Under the pieces are notes generated by a model. The model worked only from the letters and a program-made list of their open reading frames with translations, was not told the origin of the DNA and did not search any database. From Pseudomonadota bacterium (GTDB lineage Bacteria > Pseudomonadota > Gammaproteobacteria > Burkholderiales > Burkholderiaceae_C), in NCBI GenBank assembly GCA_021847345.1, contig JAJZTW010000017.1:1-63407 (forward strand): a stretch of DNA of 63,407 nucleotides, given 5' to 3'. A program made the translations under genes and the position numbers. This document shows, one piece after another, positions 37,920 to 47,844 of the stretch; the first letter of the stretch is position 1; the number at the start of each line of letters is the position of its first letter.

Positions 37920-38615
37920 TCAGGGGCGTGCGCTGCCGATCGGCGGTTTCGGCGGGATGCAGGTCAGCACGCCGTTGAGGTTGTCGATGTTGAATTGTTC
38001 GCCGTAGCGCGCCCTGCATGGCGCGGTGTCGATCTCGACATATCGGCGCTCGATCAGCGGCCCGGAGTTGTAGCAATAGCCCGACACCATATTGCCGGCC
38101 ACCCGGAAACTCTCGCAAGAGGCCGCTGCGGCGAATCTCGGGAAAATCACCGTGGCATAGGCGGTGTTGAAAAAGCCGTCTTCCGTTCCCCTGATTTTCG
38201 TGATGATGTCGGGATTGTTGGTGCCGACGCTGTGCTGCAGGATTTGGCCCATGTCGAGCGAGCGCAGATAGAACGTCTCCGCGGTCTGGATGCTGTGGGT
38301 CGACTCGAAGGGCGGCTTGACGCTTCCCTTGAAATTCTGCCAGACCTCGATCCGACTGCCTTCGTACTGGCCGCTCGATACTCGAACGCCCGCGACGCCG
38401 GGGCCCTTGGCCTTGTTTTCGGTGTACAGCTCGATTTTCTGGTGGGGCTCGATGGTGTGGGTCTGTCCGAAATCGTACAGGTACCACCCGTCCTGATGGT
38501 AGAAGTCGAGGGTCAGCGGCATATCGGTTTCGTTGACGAAGGTCACGTAGTACCCGGTGCCGGCCTGGCAGACGGAGCAGATGCCCCAGAGGGCAAGAAG
38601 GAGAAGCTTTTTCAT
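37920..38615 (-). CDS. Secreted protein of unknown function
   Basis: A 231-residue protein with a clear signal peptide (MKKLLLLALWGICSVCQAG) and a mature part rich in aromatic and polar residues (GYYVTFVNETDMPLTLDFYHQDGW in pieces), likely beta-rich, with four Cys in the second half (SCESF, GYCYN, APCRA, LTCIPP) that could form disulfides. I do not recognise a family. It looks less GC-rich, with more AT-ending codons and more Asn/Thr/Tyr than its neighbours, suggesting later acquisition. It stands alone between its own terminator and the promoter region of the porin/ABC operon. Confidence 0.65.
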   Translation of the reverse strand: MKKLLLLALWGICSVCQAGTGYYVTFVNETDMPLTLDFYHQDGWYLYDFGQTHTIEPHQKIELYTENKAKGPGVAGVRVSSGQYEGSRIEVWQNFKGSVKPPFESTHSIQTAETFYLRSLDMGQILQHSVGTNNPDIITKIRGTEDGFFNTAYATVIFPRFAAAASCESFRVAGNMVSGYCYNSGPLIERRYVEIDTAPCRARYGEQFNIDNLNGVLTCIPPKPPIGSARP

Positions 38616-38869
38616 GGCGATGCACCGTATGGGTCGTGCTGCTTGCCGGCCTTCGCGGCCTTGTCGTGGAACTCCCCTGGTGGCTCGGCTGCGCAGGCTC
38701 GCTGCGCGCTTCACCCTGTCCATGCTAGATGCGAGTGCCTTGCCCGGAGATGAATCGGGCGTGATCGGCCCATGACGCGTGCGTGAATCGCGGCCACCTG
38801 GCGACGCGGGCAGCGCGACGCAGGGCCTGCGCTGCGCAGCCCGGAGAGCTCGAGCTGCGGGTTATCCCT

Positions 38870-38894
38870 CATATCGAATCGCGATAGCTGCTAG
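38870..38894 (+). promoter_or_regulatory. LysR-type operator upstream of the porin/ABC operon
   Basis: Contains TATCG-N5-CGATA then GCTGCTAG, matching 22 of 25 bases with the element before ligJ. Two of the three differences are at mirror positions of the dyad (A to G and T to C), so symmetry is kept. Centre at 38879, about 64 bp before the predicted transcription start. Confidence 0.7.
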
Positions 38895-38907
38895 GCGCAC
38901 AGGCCTC

Positions 38908-38936
38908 TACGACAAGCAGCGGCGGCCAAACATAAT
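38908..38936 (+). promoter_or_regulatory. Predicted promoter of the porin/ABC/vdh operon
   Basis: A -35-like TACGAC (38908-38913), a 17-bp spacer and -10 CATAAT (38931-38936), arranged as in the ligJ promoter. The roughly 120-base leader that follows contains GCCACG-TTAG-CGTGGC (38951-38966) and a larger stem (38977-38982 with 39011-39016) enclosing GGATGC-TT-GCATCC (38996-39009). Confidence 0.6.
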
Positions 38937-39063
38937 GCCCCCGCCTGCAAGCCACGTTAGCGTGGCGTATGGGCCTGGGCTCGGGCGCCGAGGGGGGATG
39001 CTTGCATCCGGAGCCCGTCCGGGAGTTCGCCAGTCACCACAAGAACCACACGAGGACGACAAG

Positions 39064-40074
39064 ATGAAGGGCAATGCAAGTAGCACATGGATGCGCGCGG
39101 CAATCGGCGCGCTCGCGCTGGGAGCCGCATGCGCGCTGCCGCCGGCGCAGGCGGGCAACCTGGAGCCGGCCGGCATCAACCTGGGCGGCACGAGCTTTTT
39201 CGACGGCTTCGGTGCGACCAAGCCCGGCCTGGCCTACCTGGGCTACTACCAGTACCAGCACCTCAACCACATCGAGGACAACAACGGCAACGATTCGCCG
39301 GGGTTCAAGAACCCCAACATCGACGTGCTGCTGATGCTCAACCAGCTCGCCTACACGACCGACAAGACCTTTTTCGGCGGCTCGGCGCACCTGGGCTTCA
39401 CGGGCCTGCTTCCGCTGCTGCGATTCGATCCCAGCTTCGACGCCACGTCGCTGAACAAGCTGAATTCGGAAAACGGCTTCGGCGATCTCACGCTGGGCGC
39501 CTACCTGCAGTTCAACCCGGTGTTCAGCGGCGGGCGGCCGGTGTACTCGCAGCGCATGGAACTCGACGTCATCGTGCCGACCGGGAAATACAGCTCGGCC
39601 TACGACATCAACCCGGGCTCTGGTTTCTGGTCGATCAACCCCTACTGGGCCGGCACCTGGCTGCCTACGCCCAAGACCGAGCTGAGCTGGCGCCTGAACT
39701 ATCTGTACAACTTCTCCAACAACAACCCGCGCGACCCGGCGCATTTCGGCCTGACCAGCGACAAGGCGGGGCAGGCGGCGTGGGTCAACTTCACCGCGTC
39801 GTACGCCGTCAATCCCGAACTGCACGTGGGCCTGAACGGCTACTACTTCCAGCAGTTCACGAACGACACCTACAGCTACCAGTCGGGGGTCACGCCGCAG
39901 GCCGAGCTTCCCTATGGCGACACCGGCAAGTCCTCGGTGCTGGCCATCGGGCCCGGCGTGTTCTGGAAGGCCGACGAGAAGAACATGTGGTTCGTGAACC
40001 TGTACGATCAGGTGCAGGCCAAGAACCACGCCCGAGGCACGGTGCTGAACGTGCACTGGGTGCACCCGTTCTGA
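39064..40074 (+). CDS. Outer-membrane aromatic-transport-type protein (phenol MetA-pathway/SphA family)
   Basis: A 336-residue protein with signal peptide (AAIGALALGAACALPPAQAG) and a beta-barrel pattern of alternating aromatic/polar strands, ending in the outer-membrane signature Phe (HWVHPF). Segments PTGKYSSAYDINPGSGFWSINPY in pieces are typical of the MetA-pathway phenol/aromatic transporter family. First gene of the transcript that continues into the ABC importer (53 bp gap) and then vdh. It probably lets lignin-derived phenylpropanoids across the outer membrane. The actual substrate is inferred only from neighbours. Confidence 0.82.
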   Translation: MKGNASSTWMRAAIGALALGAACALPPAQAGNLEPAGINLGGTSFFDGFGATKPGLAYLGYYQYQHLNHIEDNNGNDSPGFKNPNIDVLLMLNQLAYTTDKTFFGGSAHLGFTGLLPLLRFDPSFDATSLNKLNSENGFGDLTLGAYLQFNPVFSGGRPVYSQRMELDVIVPTGKYSSAYDINPGSGFWSINPYWAGTWLPTPKTELSWRLNYLYNFSNNNPRDPAHFGLTSDKAGQAAWVNFTASYAVNPELHVGLNGYYFQQFTNDTYSYQSGVTPQAELPYGDTGKSSVLAIGPGVFWKADEKNMWFVNLYDQVQAKNHARGTVLNVHWVHPF

Positions 40075-40127
40075 CAGCCGGCGGGGCGCCACGCGCCCCG
40101 CCTTTGACAATACCTGGAGACCCCAAC

Positions 40128-41430
40128 ATGCCCCGCAAGCCTGAATCCGCCCATCGCGAGGTCGACACCTCGCGCCGCCAACTGGTCGCGCTGGCCGGCG
40201 CATCCGCCGCAGGAGCGATGCTTCCCGCCGCGGCCGTCGCCGCCGGCAAGCCGACGTTGAAGATCGGCTTCATCAGTCCGCTGACCGGCCCGCTGGGCGG
40301 CTTCGGCGAGGCCGATCCCTTCGTGCTCGACCTGGTGCGCAAGAAGACCGCCGGCGGGGTGACCATCGGCGGCACGACCTACGCCGTCGAGCTGATCGGG
40401 CGCGACACCCAGTCCGACCCCTCGCGCGCCAGCCAGCTGGCCAAGCAGCTGATCAACAGCGAGAAGATCGACATGATGCTGACCACGTCGACGCCCGAGG
40501 TGGTCAACCCGGTGGCCGACGCCTGCGAGGCCTCGGGCATGCCCTGCCTGTCCACGGTCGATCCGTGGGAGTCGTGGTACTTCGGCCGCGGCGCCAAGCC
40601 GGGAGAACCTTCGCCGTTCAAGTGGACCTACCACTTCTCGTTCGGCACCGAGGAATTCGCCAAGATGTACCTGTCGACCTGGGCGCTGGTGCCGACCAAC
40701 AAGAAGGTCGGCGTGCTGTACCCGAACGACGCCGACGGCAATGCGTTGCGCGCCCACCTGGTGCCCGAGCTCAAGAAGGGCGGCTACACCATCGTCGACC
40801 CGGGTGCCTACCAGGACGGCACCACCGATTTCTCGTCGCAGATCTCGCGCTTCAAGTCCGAGGGCGTGCAGATCATCACCGGCGCGCCGATCCCGCCCGA
40901 CTTCATCACCTTCCTGCGCCAGGCCGCGCAGCAGGGCCTGACCCGTCGCCTGAAGATCGTCATGCCGGCCAAGTTCGGGCTGTTCCCGTCGGACATCGCG
41001 GCGCTGGGCCAGCTCGGCTTCAAGGTGGCTTCGGGAGCCTACTGGTCGCCGGCCTTCCCGTACGTGTCTCCTGTGGTGGGCCTGGGCGGCCAGAAGCTGG
41101 TCGACGTCTACGAGAAGGCCACCGGCAAGCAGTGGACCCAGCAGCTCGGCGCGTCGCTGGCGCTGATCGACGCCGGTTTCGCCGCGCTGAAGAACAGCGG
41201 CGCGCCGAAGGACAAGGCCAAGGTCGCCGCCGCGATGAAGGTGCTCGACACCGTCACCACGGTGGGGCGCATCAACTTCCCCAAGGGTCCGGTGCCCAAC
41301 GTCGCGACCGCGCCGATCATCGGCTCGCAGTGGGTCAAGTCCAAGCCGGGAAGCCGCTTCCCGCTGGCCTTCCCGACGGTCGAGCACGCCGACGATCCCA
41401 AGGTGGCGATCCAGGCCAAGCTGTTGCCGT

Positions 41431-41438
<8 letters not shown>
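40128..41438 (+). CDS. ABC importer substrate-binding protein, branched-chain/aromatic type
   Basis: A 436-residue periplasmic binding protein (Peripla_BP_6 type). The signal region has a twin-arginine-like SRRQLVALAGASAAGAM. The mature part starts KIGFISPLTGPLGGFGEADP, with DTQSDPSRASQLAKQLI and YPNDADGNALRAHLVPELK. Family members of this subtype bind aromatic acids in soil bacteria. Stop overlaps the start of the ATPase gene by 8 bases. With livG/F/H/M-type genes following, it forms a complete importer; phenylpropanoid uptake is inferred from the linked vdh and calA-like genes. Confidence 0.92.
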
Positions 41439-42189
<751 letters not shown>

Positions 42190-42211
42190 CGGGGACGACA
42201 AGGGGACACCC

Positions 42212-42925
42212 ATGAGTTTGTTGCGCATCGAGGGCCTGCAGGCCGGCTACGGGCTGCTCAAGGCGGTTCGATCGGTGAGTTTCGACTGCGAGCAGGGACA
42301 GGTGCTGGCGCTGGTCGGCGCCAACGGCGCCGGCAAGACCACCCTGCTGCGCACCCTGGCCGGCGCGCATGCGGCGTCGGCCGGTTCCATCGTGTTCGAC
42401 GGGCGGGACATCACCACGCTGCGAGCTCCCAGGCGCGTGGGGCTGGGCATCGCCATGGTGCCGGAGGGCAGGCGCCTGTTTTCCGGCATGAGCGTGGAGG
42501 ACAACCTGCGCGTGGCCGGCATGCGCGCGCGCAAGGGGCCGTGGAACCTGGAGTCCGTGCTGGAGGCCTTCCCGCAGCTCAAGCCCAAGCTCAAGGCCGC
42601 CGCGGGCACCCTGTCGGGCGGACAGCAGCAGGCCACGTCGATCGCGCGCGCGCTGATGACCAACCCGCGCGTGCTGCTGCTCGACGAGATCTCGCTGGGC
42701 CTGTCGCCCATCGCGGTGGACCAGGTCTACCAGTCGCTGCAGGGGCTGATCGACGCCGGCACCACGCTGGTGCTGGTGGAGCAGGACCTCACTCGCGCGC
42801 TGGCCGTGGCCACGCGCGTGATCTGCATGCTCGAGGGCGGCATCGCGCTGCAGGGCCGGCGCGACGAACTCAGCCGCGAGGCCATCACGCAGGCGTATTT
42901 CGGGCTGTCGCGCCAGGCCCAGTGA
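42212..42925 (+). CDS. ABC importer ATPase (LivF-like)
   Basis: A 237-residue ATPase with Walker A GANGAGKTT, signature TLSGGQQQ, Walker B VLLLDEISLGLSP and the LivF-type VEQDLTRALAVATRVICM. Pairs with the LivG-like subunit to drive the importer. It starts 22 bp after that gene and is followed 10 bp later by the LivH-like permease gene. Confidence 0.94.
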   Translation: MSLLRIEGLQAGYGLLKAVRSVSFDCEQGQVLALVGANGAGKTTLLRTLAGAHAASAGSIVFDGRDITTLRAPRRVGLGIAMVPEGRRLFSGMSVEDNLRVAGMRARKGPWNLESVLEAFPQLKPKLKAAAGTLSGGQQQATSIARALMTNPRVLLLDEISLGLSPIAVDQVYQSLQGLIDAGTTLVLVEQDLTRALAVATRVICMLEGGIALQGRRDELSREAITQAYFGLSRQAQ

Positions 42926-42935
42926 GCGAGAACCC

Positions 42936-43853
42936 ATGGAATTCCTCAACCAGATCATCCAGGGCGTGCTGCTGGGGGGCTACTACGCCATCCTGGCCAG
43001 CGGCCTGTCCTTCCTGTTCGGCGTCATGCGCATCGTCAACCTGGCGCATGGCAGCCTGGCCATTCTCGCCGGCTACCTGATCTTCAGCGCCTGCAAGCAT
43101 TTCGGTGTCGGCGTGCTGCCGGGCACGCTGATGGTCATGCCGGTGATGGCGCTGCTGGGCTGGGCGCTCAACCGCCTGCTGCTGCAGCGCAGCCTGCGCG
43201 GGGGCATGCTGGTGCCCATCCTGGCCACCTTCGGGCTGTCGATCGTGATCGACAACCTGCTGTTCCAGGGTTTCGGCGCCGACACCCGCTCGCTGGCTCC
43301 CAACATCGGCTCGCTGTCCTACGACAGCTGGCAGCTCGCCGGCGACCTGTACGTGTCCAAGCTCGACGTGCTGACCTTCGGCACTGCGGTGGGCGTGCTC
43401 GGCGCGCTGCAGCTGGCGCTGTCCTACACCGGCATCGGGCGCGCCATCCGCGCCACCGCCGAGGACCCCGATGCAGTGAACCTGATCGGCATCGATTCGC
43501 GCGCCGTGTACTCGGCGGCCACGGCCATCGCCATGCTGCTGATCACCATCGCGGCGCTGTTCCTGGGCATGCGCAGCACCTTCGCGCCGTACGCCGGGCA
43601 GAGCCAGTTGCTGTTCGCGTTCGAGACCGTGGTCATCGGCGGCACGGGTTCGCTGTGGGGCACCCTGCTGGGCGGCATCGTGCTGGGGGTGGCGCAAAGC
43701 ATCGGCGCGCAGATCAATCCCATCGGTTTCCTGATCGCCGGCCACGCCGTGTTCCTCGCCGTGCTGGTGCTCAGGGTGTATTCCAAGGTCTGGCGCCTGC
43801 GCCGTCCGCGCCCGCGCGCGGCCGCCGCGGCACCTCAAGGAGCTCGAGCATGA
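42936..43853 (+). CDS. ABC importer permease (LivH-like)
   Basis: A 305-residue inner-membrane protein with about eight hydrophobic helices. LivH signatures: GVLLGGYYAILASGLSFLFG, RIVNLAHGSLAILAGY and the later ATAEDPDAVNLIGID loop and GGTGSLWGTLLGG. It forms the channel with the LivM-like permease. Its stop overlaps the next start by four bases (ATGA). Confidence 0.94.
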   Translation: MEFLNQIIQGVLLGGYYAILASGLSFLFGVMRIVNLAHGSLAILAGYLIFSACKHFGVGVLPGTLMVMPVMALLGWALNRLLLQRSLRGGMLVPILATFGLSIVIDNLLFQGFGADTRSLAPNIGSLSYDSWQLAGDLYVSKLDVLTFGTAVGVLGALQLALSYTGIGRAIRATAEDPDAVNLIGIDSRAVYSAATAIAMLLITIAALFLGMRSTFAPYAGQSQLLFAFETVVIGGTGSLWGTLLGGIVLGVAQSIGAQINPIGFLIAGHAVFLAVLVLRVYSKVWRLRRPRPRAAAAAPQGARA

Positions 43854-44899
43854 CGCAGCAGGCAGTGCAGGGCGCCGGCGCGGCGCAGGTGGTGCGCTGG
43901 ACGTCGCGCTCGGTGGGATTCGTCGCCGTGGTCGGGGTGCTGGTGCTGATCCTGGCGCTGGGCCCGCTGTTCATGCGCCCCGAGTGGCTCGACCGCCTGA
44001 CCACCTTGTTCATCTACGTGCTGCTGGCGGCCATGTGGAACGCGCTGGCCGGCTACGGTGGCCTGGTGTCCATCGGCCAGCAGGCCTTCATCGGGCTGGG
44101 GGGCTATTTCCTGGTGCGCCTGTCGGCCGGGGGCATGGACGTGTACGCGGCCGTGCTGGTGTCCGTGCTCCTGGTGGGCCTGGCGTCGCTGCCGCTGGGG
44201 CAGATCATGCTCAAGCTCGGCGGCGGCGAGTTCGCCATCGGCATGTGGGTGCTGGCCGAGTTGCTGCACCTGCTGGTGACCATCGACCCCATCGTGCAGG
44301 GCGAGACCGGCACCTCGCTGCTGGGAATCGACGCCTACGCGCCGGCGGTGCGCCGCGCCGATACCTACTGGATGGCGCTGGGCCTGGTGGTCGTTCTGCT
44401 GGGCGTGCTGTTCGTGCTGCTGCGCAGCCGAGTGGGCGCATCCCTGCAGGCCGTGCGCGACGACGAGACGGCGGCCGCCTCCATCGGCGTCAACGTGCTG
44501 CGCAGCAAGCACGTGCTGTTCTTCCTGTCCGCGCTGGGCTGCGGAGCCGGCGGCGCGCTGTGGCTGGCCACCTCCATCACCTTCCAGCCTGCGACCTTCT
44601 TCGGGCCGCAGTGGACGGCGTACATGCTGTTCATGACCATCGTCGGCGGGCTGGGAACCTTCGAGGGCCCGATCATCGGCGCGGTGCTGTTCTTCGCCGC
44701 CGAGACCTGGTTCGGCGCCACCGGCGTGATCTACCTGATCGGCCTGGGCGTGCTGGCCATCGGTTTCGCGCTGCTGGCCCCGCGCGGCATCTGGGGCGCG
44801 GTGGAAGGGCGCTGGGCGCTGCGCCTGCTGCCCATCGGCTATCACCTGCGCCTGGCCGGCCTGCGCGACGGCAAGCTGCTGCAGGCGCGCGAGGACTGA
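43850..44899 (+). CDS. ABC importer permease (LivM-like)
   Basis: A 349-residue inner-membrane permease. LivM marks: NALAGYGGLVSIGQQAFIGLGGY, the cytoplasmic loop RVGASLQAVRDDETAAASIGVNV and MTIVGGLGTFEGPIIGA. About ten hydrophobic segments. It completes the five-gene importer. The vanillin dehydrogenase gene begins 90 bp downstream on the same strand without a visible terminator, so read-through is likely. Confidence 0.94.
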   Translation: MTQQAVQGAGAAQVVRWTSRSVGFVAVVGVLVLILALGPLFMRPEWLDRLTTLFIYVLLAAMWNALAGYGGLVSIGQQAFIGLGGYFLVRLSAGGMDVYAAVLVSVLLVGLASLPLGQIMLKLGGGEFAIGMWVLAELLHLLVTIDPIVQGETGTSLLGIDAYAPAVRRADTYWMALGLVVVLLGVLFVLLRSRVGASLQAVRDDETAAASIGVNVLRSKHVLFFLSALGCGAGGALWLATSITFQPATFFGPQWTAYMLFMTIVGGLGTFEGPIIGAVLFFAAETWFGATGVIYLIGLGVLAIGFALLAPRGIWGAVEGRWALRLLPIGYHLRLAGLRDGKLLQARED

Positions 44900-44989
44900 C
44901 CACCACCGGCGCGGCCCATCGCATCCGGCGGCCGGACAAGGTGTGACCAAAAGAAACCATTCATCATGCACCCGAGGAGGAGCCAGCAC

Positions 44990-46441
44990 ATGACGACCAT
45001 TTCGATGCTCATCGACGGACAGCCGGCGCAGGCCGAAGGCGGCAGGCTGTTCGAGCGCCGCAATCCCCTGGACGGCAGCGTGGCCACGCGCGCCCCGGCC
45101 GCCGCCACCGCCGATGCGTTGCGCGCGGTGGACGCCGCCGCGCGTGCCTTCCCGGCCTGGGCCGCCACGTCGCCGGGGCAGCGTCGCGCCCTGCTGCTCA
45201 AGGCGGCCGATGCGCTGGGCGCCAAGGGCGCCGCGTTCGCCGAGGCGGTGGCCGCCGAGACCGGCGGCTCGGCCATGTGGGCCGGCTTCAACGTGCACCT
45301 GGCCCAGGGCATGCTGCTCGAAGCCGCGGCGCTGACCACCCAGATCGCCGGCGAGGTGATCCCCTCCGACGTGCCCGGCAGCCTGGCCATGGCGGTGCGC
45401 CAGCCGGCCGGCGTGGTGCTGGGCATGGCGCCGTGGAACGCGCCCATCATCCTGGGCGTGCGCGCGCTGGCGGTACCGCTGGCCTGCGGCAACACCGTGG
45501 TGCTCAAGGGTTCGGAGCTGTGCCCGGCCACGCACGGCCTGATCGTGCAGGCCCTGCAGGAGGCGGGGCTGCCGCCCGGGGTGGTCAACTACGTCACCAA
45601 CGCGCCCGAGGATGCGGCGGCGGTGGTGGAGGCGATGATCGCGCATCCGGCGGTGCGCCGCGTCAACTTCACCGGCTCCACGCGCGTGGGGCGCATCATC
45701 GCCGAGGTCTGCGCGCGGCACCTCAAGCCGGCCGTGCTGGAACTCGGCGGCAAGGCGCCGCTGGTGGTGCTCGACGACGCCGACATCGGCGCCGCGGTGG
45801 ATGCCGCGGCCTTCGGTGCCTTCGCCAACTCGGGCCAGATCTGCATGTCCACCGAGCGCATCATCGTCGACCAGGCGGTGGCCGACGAGTTCGTGCAGCG
45901 CCTGGCCGCCAAGGCCGCGTCGCTGCCCCTGGGCGACCCGCGCAAGGGCCCGGTGGTGCTGGGCTCGGTGGTCGACATGAGCACCGTGCAGCGCTGCAAC
46001 GCGCTCATCGACGACGCGCTGGCGCAGGGCGCGCGCCTGCTGTGCGGCGGCAAGGCCGACAGCACGTTGATGCCCGCCACGCTGCTCGACCATGTCACGC
46101 CGGCCATGCGAATTTTCCGCGAGGAGTCCTTCGGGCCGGTCAAGCCGATCCTGCGCGTGCAGGGCGTCGAGCAGGCCATCGCGGTGGCCAACGACAGCGA
46201 GTACGGCCTGTCGGCGGCGGTGTTCGGGCGCGATGCCGGGCGGGCGCTGGCGGTCGCGCAGCGCATCGAGTCGGGCATCTGCCACGTCAACGGACCGACC
46301 GTGCACGACGAGGCGCAGATGCCCTTCGGCGGCGTGAAGGCCAGCGGCTACGGGCGCTTCGGCGGCCGCGCCGGCATCCACGAGTTCACCGAGCTGCGCT
46401 GGATGACCCTGCAGACCACGCCGCGGCACTACCCTTTCTGA
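44990..46441 (+). CDS. vdh: Aldehyde dehydrogenase, probable vanillin dehydrogenase
   Basis: A 483-residue NAD-dependent aldehyde dehydrogenase. Catalytic Cys in FANSGQICMSTERI, general-base Glu in LELGGKAP, cofactor loop NFTGSTRVGR, C-terminal FGGVKASGYGRFGG. This pattern is that of vanillin/salicylaldehyde dehydrogenases, which oxidise vanillin to vanillate. Start chosen at ATG 44990 behind GAGGAGG; an upstream in-frame ATG at 44966 would put the ribosome site inside the gene. Neighbours include the aromatic ABC importer and the calA-like SDR. Oxidation of coniferaldehyde is an alternative or additional role. Confidence 0.88.
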   Translation: MTTISMLIDGQPAQAEGGRLFERRNPLDGSVATRAPAAATADALRAVDAAARAFPAWAATSPGQRRALLLKAADALGAKGAAFAEAVAAETGGSAMWAGFNVHLAQGMLLEAAALTTQIAGEVIPSDVPGSLAMAVRQPAGVVLGMAPWNAPIILGVRALAVPLACGNTVVLKGSELCPATHGLIVQALQEAGLPPGVVNYVTNAPEDAAAVVEAMIAHPAVRRVNFTGSTRVGRIIAEVCARHLKPAVLELGGKAPLVVLDDADIGAAVDAAAFGAFANSGQICMSTERIIVDQAVADEFVQRLAAKAASLPLGDPRKGPVVLGSVVDMSTVQRCNALIDDALAQGARLLCGGKADSTLMPATLLDHVTPAMRIFREESFGPVKPILRVQGVEQAIAVANDSEYGLSAAVFGRDAGRALAVAQRIESGICHVNGPTVHDEAQMPFGGVKASGYGRFGGRAGIHEFTELRWMTLQTTPRHYPF

Positions 46442-46470
46442 CCCAGCCCCCGTCCCACAGGAGTCCCGAC

Positions 46471-47265
46471 ATGAGCCTGCAACTCGAAGGCAAGACCATC
46501 GTGGTCACCGGAGCGGCCTCCGGCATCGGCGAGCGCACCGCGCGCGAGCTGCGCGCGGCCGGCGCCGTGGTCATCGGCGTGGACCGCAATCCGTCGCCGC
46601 AGGCGGACCGCCAGATCCTCGCCGACCTGTCGAACCCCGACGGCGTGGCGGCGGCGGCGAGCGCGGTGGCCGCGGTGGGCGGTGGAGTGCACGCGCTGTG
46701 CAACATCGCCGGGCTGCCGCCCACGCGCGGCGCCGAGGCCGTGCTGAAGGTGAACTTCCTCGGGCTGCGCGCGTTCACCGAGGCGCTGATCCCGCTGCTG
46801 TGCGATGGCGCATCCATCGTCAACCTGGCCTCGCTGGCGGGGCTGGGCTGGCCGCAGGCGGTGCCCGCGGTCAAGGATCTGCTTGCCCTGCGGGACTTCG
46901 ACGCCGTCGCCGCCTACTGCGCCGAGCACGGCGTGGACGATGGGCGCAGCTACTTCCTGTCCAAGGAGACGCTGATCGTGTGGACCATGCTGCAGCGCTG
47001 GGCCTGGCGCGAACGCGGCATCCGCATGAACTGCGTCAGCCCGGGGCCGGTGCAGACGCCCATCCTGGGGGATTTCCTGCAGACCCTGGGCGAGCGCGCG
47101 GCCGAGGACATGAAGGTCATGGACCGACCCGGAACGCCCGACGACATCGCGCCCCTGGTGGCCTTCCTGTGCTCGGCCGGCAGTGCGTGGATCCGCGGCA
47201 CCAACATCGCCTGCGACGGCGGCATGTACGCCCACGTGCTGACCCACATGCACGGCTACGAGTGA
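46471..47265 (+). CDS. calA: SDR resembling coniferyl-alcohol dehydrogenase
   Basis: A 264-residue short-chain dehydrogenase with TGAASGIG cofactor loop, GVDRN, ALCNIAGLP, and catalytic YFLSK. The segments LIVWTMLQ, RMNCVSPGPVQTPIL and an inserted helix before the catalytic Tyr match the pattern I know for CalA, which oxidises coniferyl alcohol to coniferaldehyde. It follows vdh by 29 bp. The gene symbol rests on this recalled similarity and on context, so it should be read as probable rather than certain. Confidence 0.78.
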   Translation: MSLQLEGKTIVVTGAASGIGERTARELRAAGAVVIGVDRNPSPQADRQILADLSNPDGVAAAASAVAAVGGGVHALCNIAGLPPTRGAEAVLKVNFLGLRAFTEALIPLLCDGASIVNLASLAGLGWPQAVPAVKDLLALRDFDAVAAYCAEHGVDDGRSYFLSKETLIVWTMLQRWAWRERGIRMNCVSPGPVQTPILGDFLQTLGERAAEDMKVMDRPGTPDDIAPLVAFLCSAGSAWIRGTNIACDGGMYAHVLTHMHGYE

Positions 47266-47272
47266 GCCCCCA

Positions 47273-47295
47273 CGCGGGGGCCGCCGGCCCCCGCG
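47273..47295. terminator. Bidirectional terminator hairpin
   Basis: A perfect 10-bp stem (CGCGGGGGCC and complement) around a GCC loop, squeezed between the convergent calA-like and marR genes (stops at 47265 and 47298). Confidence 0.7.
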
Positions 47296-47297
47296 CG

Positions 47298-47807
47298 TCA
47301 GCGCGGGCCGCGCGCCACGCGGTCGAGCAGTTCGAACAGCATCATGCGTTCGGCCGGCGACAGCGCGCGCAGCAGCTCGGTTTCCATGTTCAGCGAAGCC
47401 TGCAGCGAACTCGCCGCCAGGCTTTCACCCGCCTCGGTCAGCAGCACGAACACCGATCGCTTGTCCTGCGCGTTGCGCTCGCGACGGATCAGGCCGCGGG
47501 CCTCCAGGCGGTCGAGCAGCACGGTCATGCCCGGCGCGGTGATGGCCAGCGCGCGTACCAGCTGTTTCTGCGTGGCGCGCAGGTTGTGGCGCAGCAGCTG
47601 CAGGATGGTGAACTCCACCGGGCGCAACTGCAGCGGCTCGCCGATGGCCTCGTGAAAGGCCGCCCGGGTGTGGATGGACGCACGCGCGAGCTGGTAGCCC
47701 AGCACGTGCGACAAGGCCGCCTGGTCGAGCCCGCTGCCGGTCGCGCCGCCGCGGCGGGTGGGGGGCGGGGCTGCTGCGGGGGCGTCGGCGTCGGCGTCGG
47801 ATGTCAT
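47298..47807 (-). CDS. MarR-family regulator
   Basis: A 169-residue MarR winged-helix regulator with a low-complexity N-terminus (Asp-Ala repeat encoded by GCGTCG copies at about 47782-47800). The wHTH runs from LQLRPVEFTILQLL through QLVRALAITAPGMTVLLDRLEARGLIRRERN to RSVFVLLTEAG. MarR repressors of this type control ferulate or p-coumarate genes elsewhere by sensing the CoA thioester. The perfect palindrome upstream of ech (51882-51892) is a candidate target, which would make this a FerR/FerC-like repressor; this is inference. Confidence 0.88.
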   Translation of the reverse strand: MTSDADADAPAAAPPPTRRGGATGSGLDQAALSHVLGYQLARASIHTRAAFHEAIGEPLQLRPVEFTILQLLRHNLRATQKQLVRALAITAPGMTVLLDRLEARGLIRRERNAQDKRSVFVLLTEAGESLAASSLQASLNMETELLRALSPAERMMLFELLDRVARGPR

Positions 47808-47844
47808 GGGCAGGCTGCGCGGGGCGGCCCCATCCTACTGCGAA

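Larger units (their letters stand above)
38616..39063. other. Control region of the porin/ABC operon, no gene
   Basis: No convincing coding sequence. The right half holds the LysR-type operator, promoter and a structured leader (listed separately). The left half should carry the promoter of the divergent secreted-protein gene; no clear boxes were found there. Confidence 0.6.
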
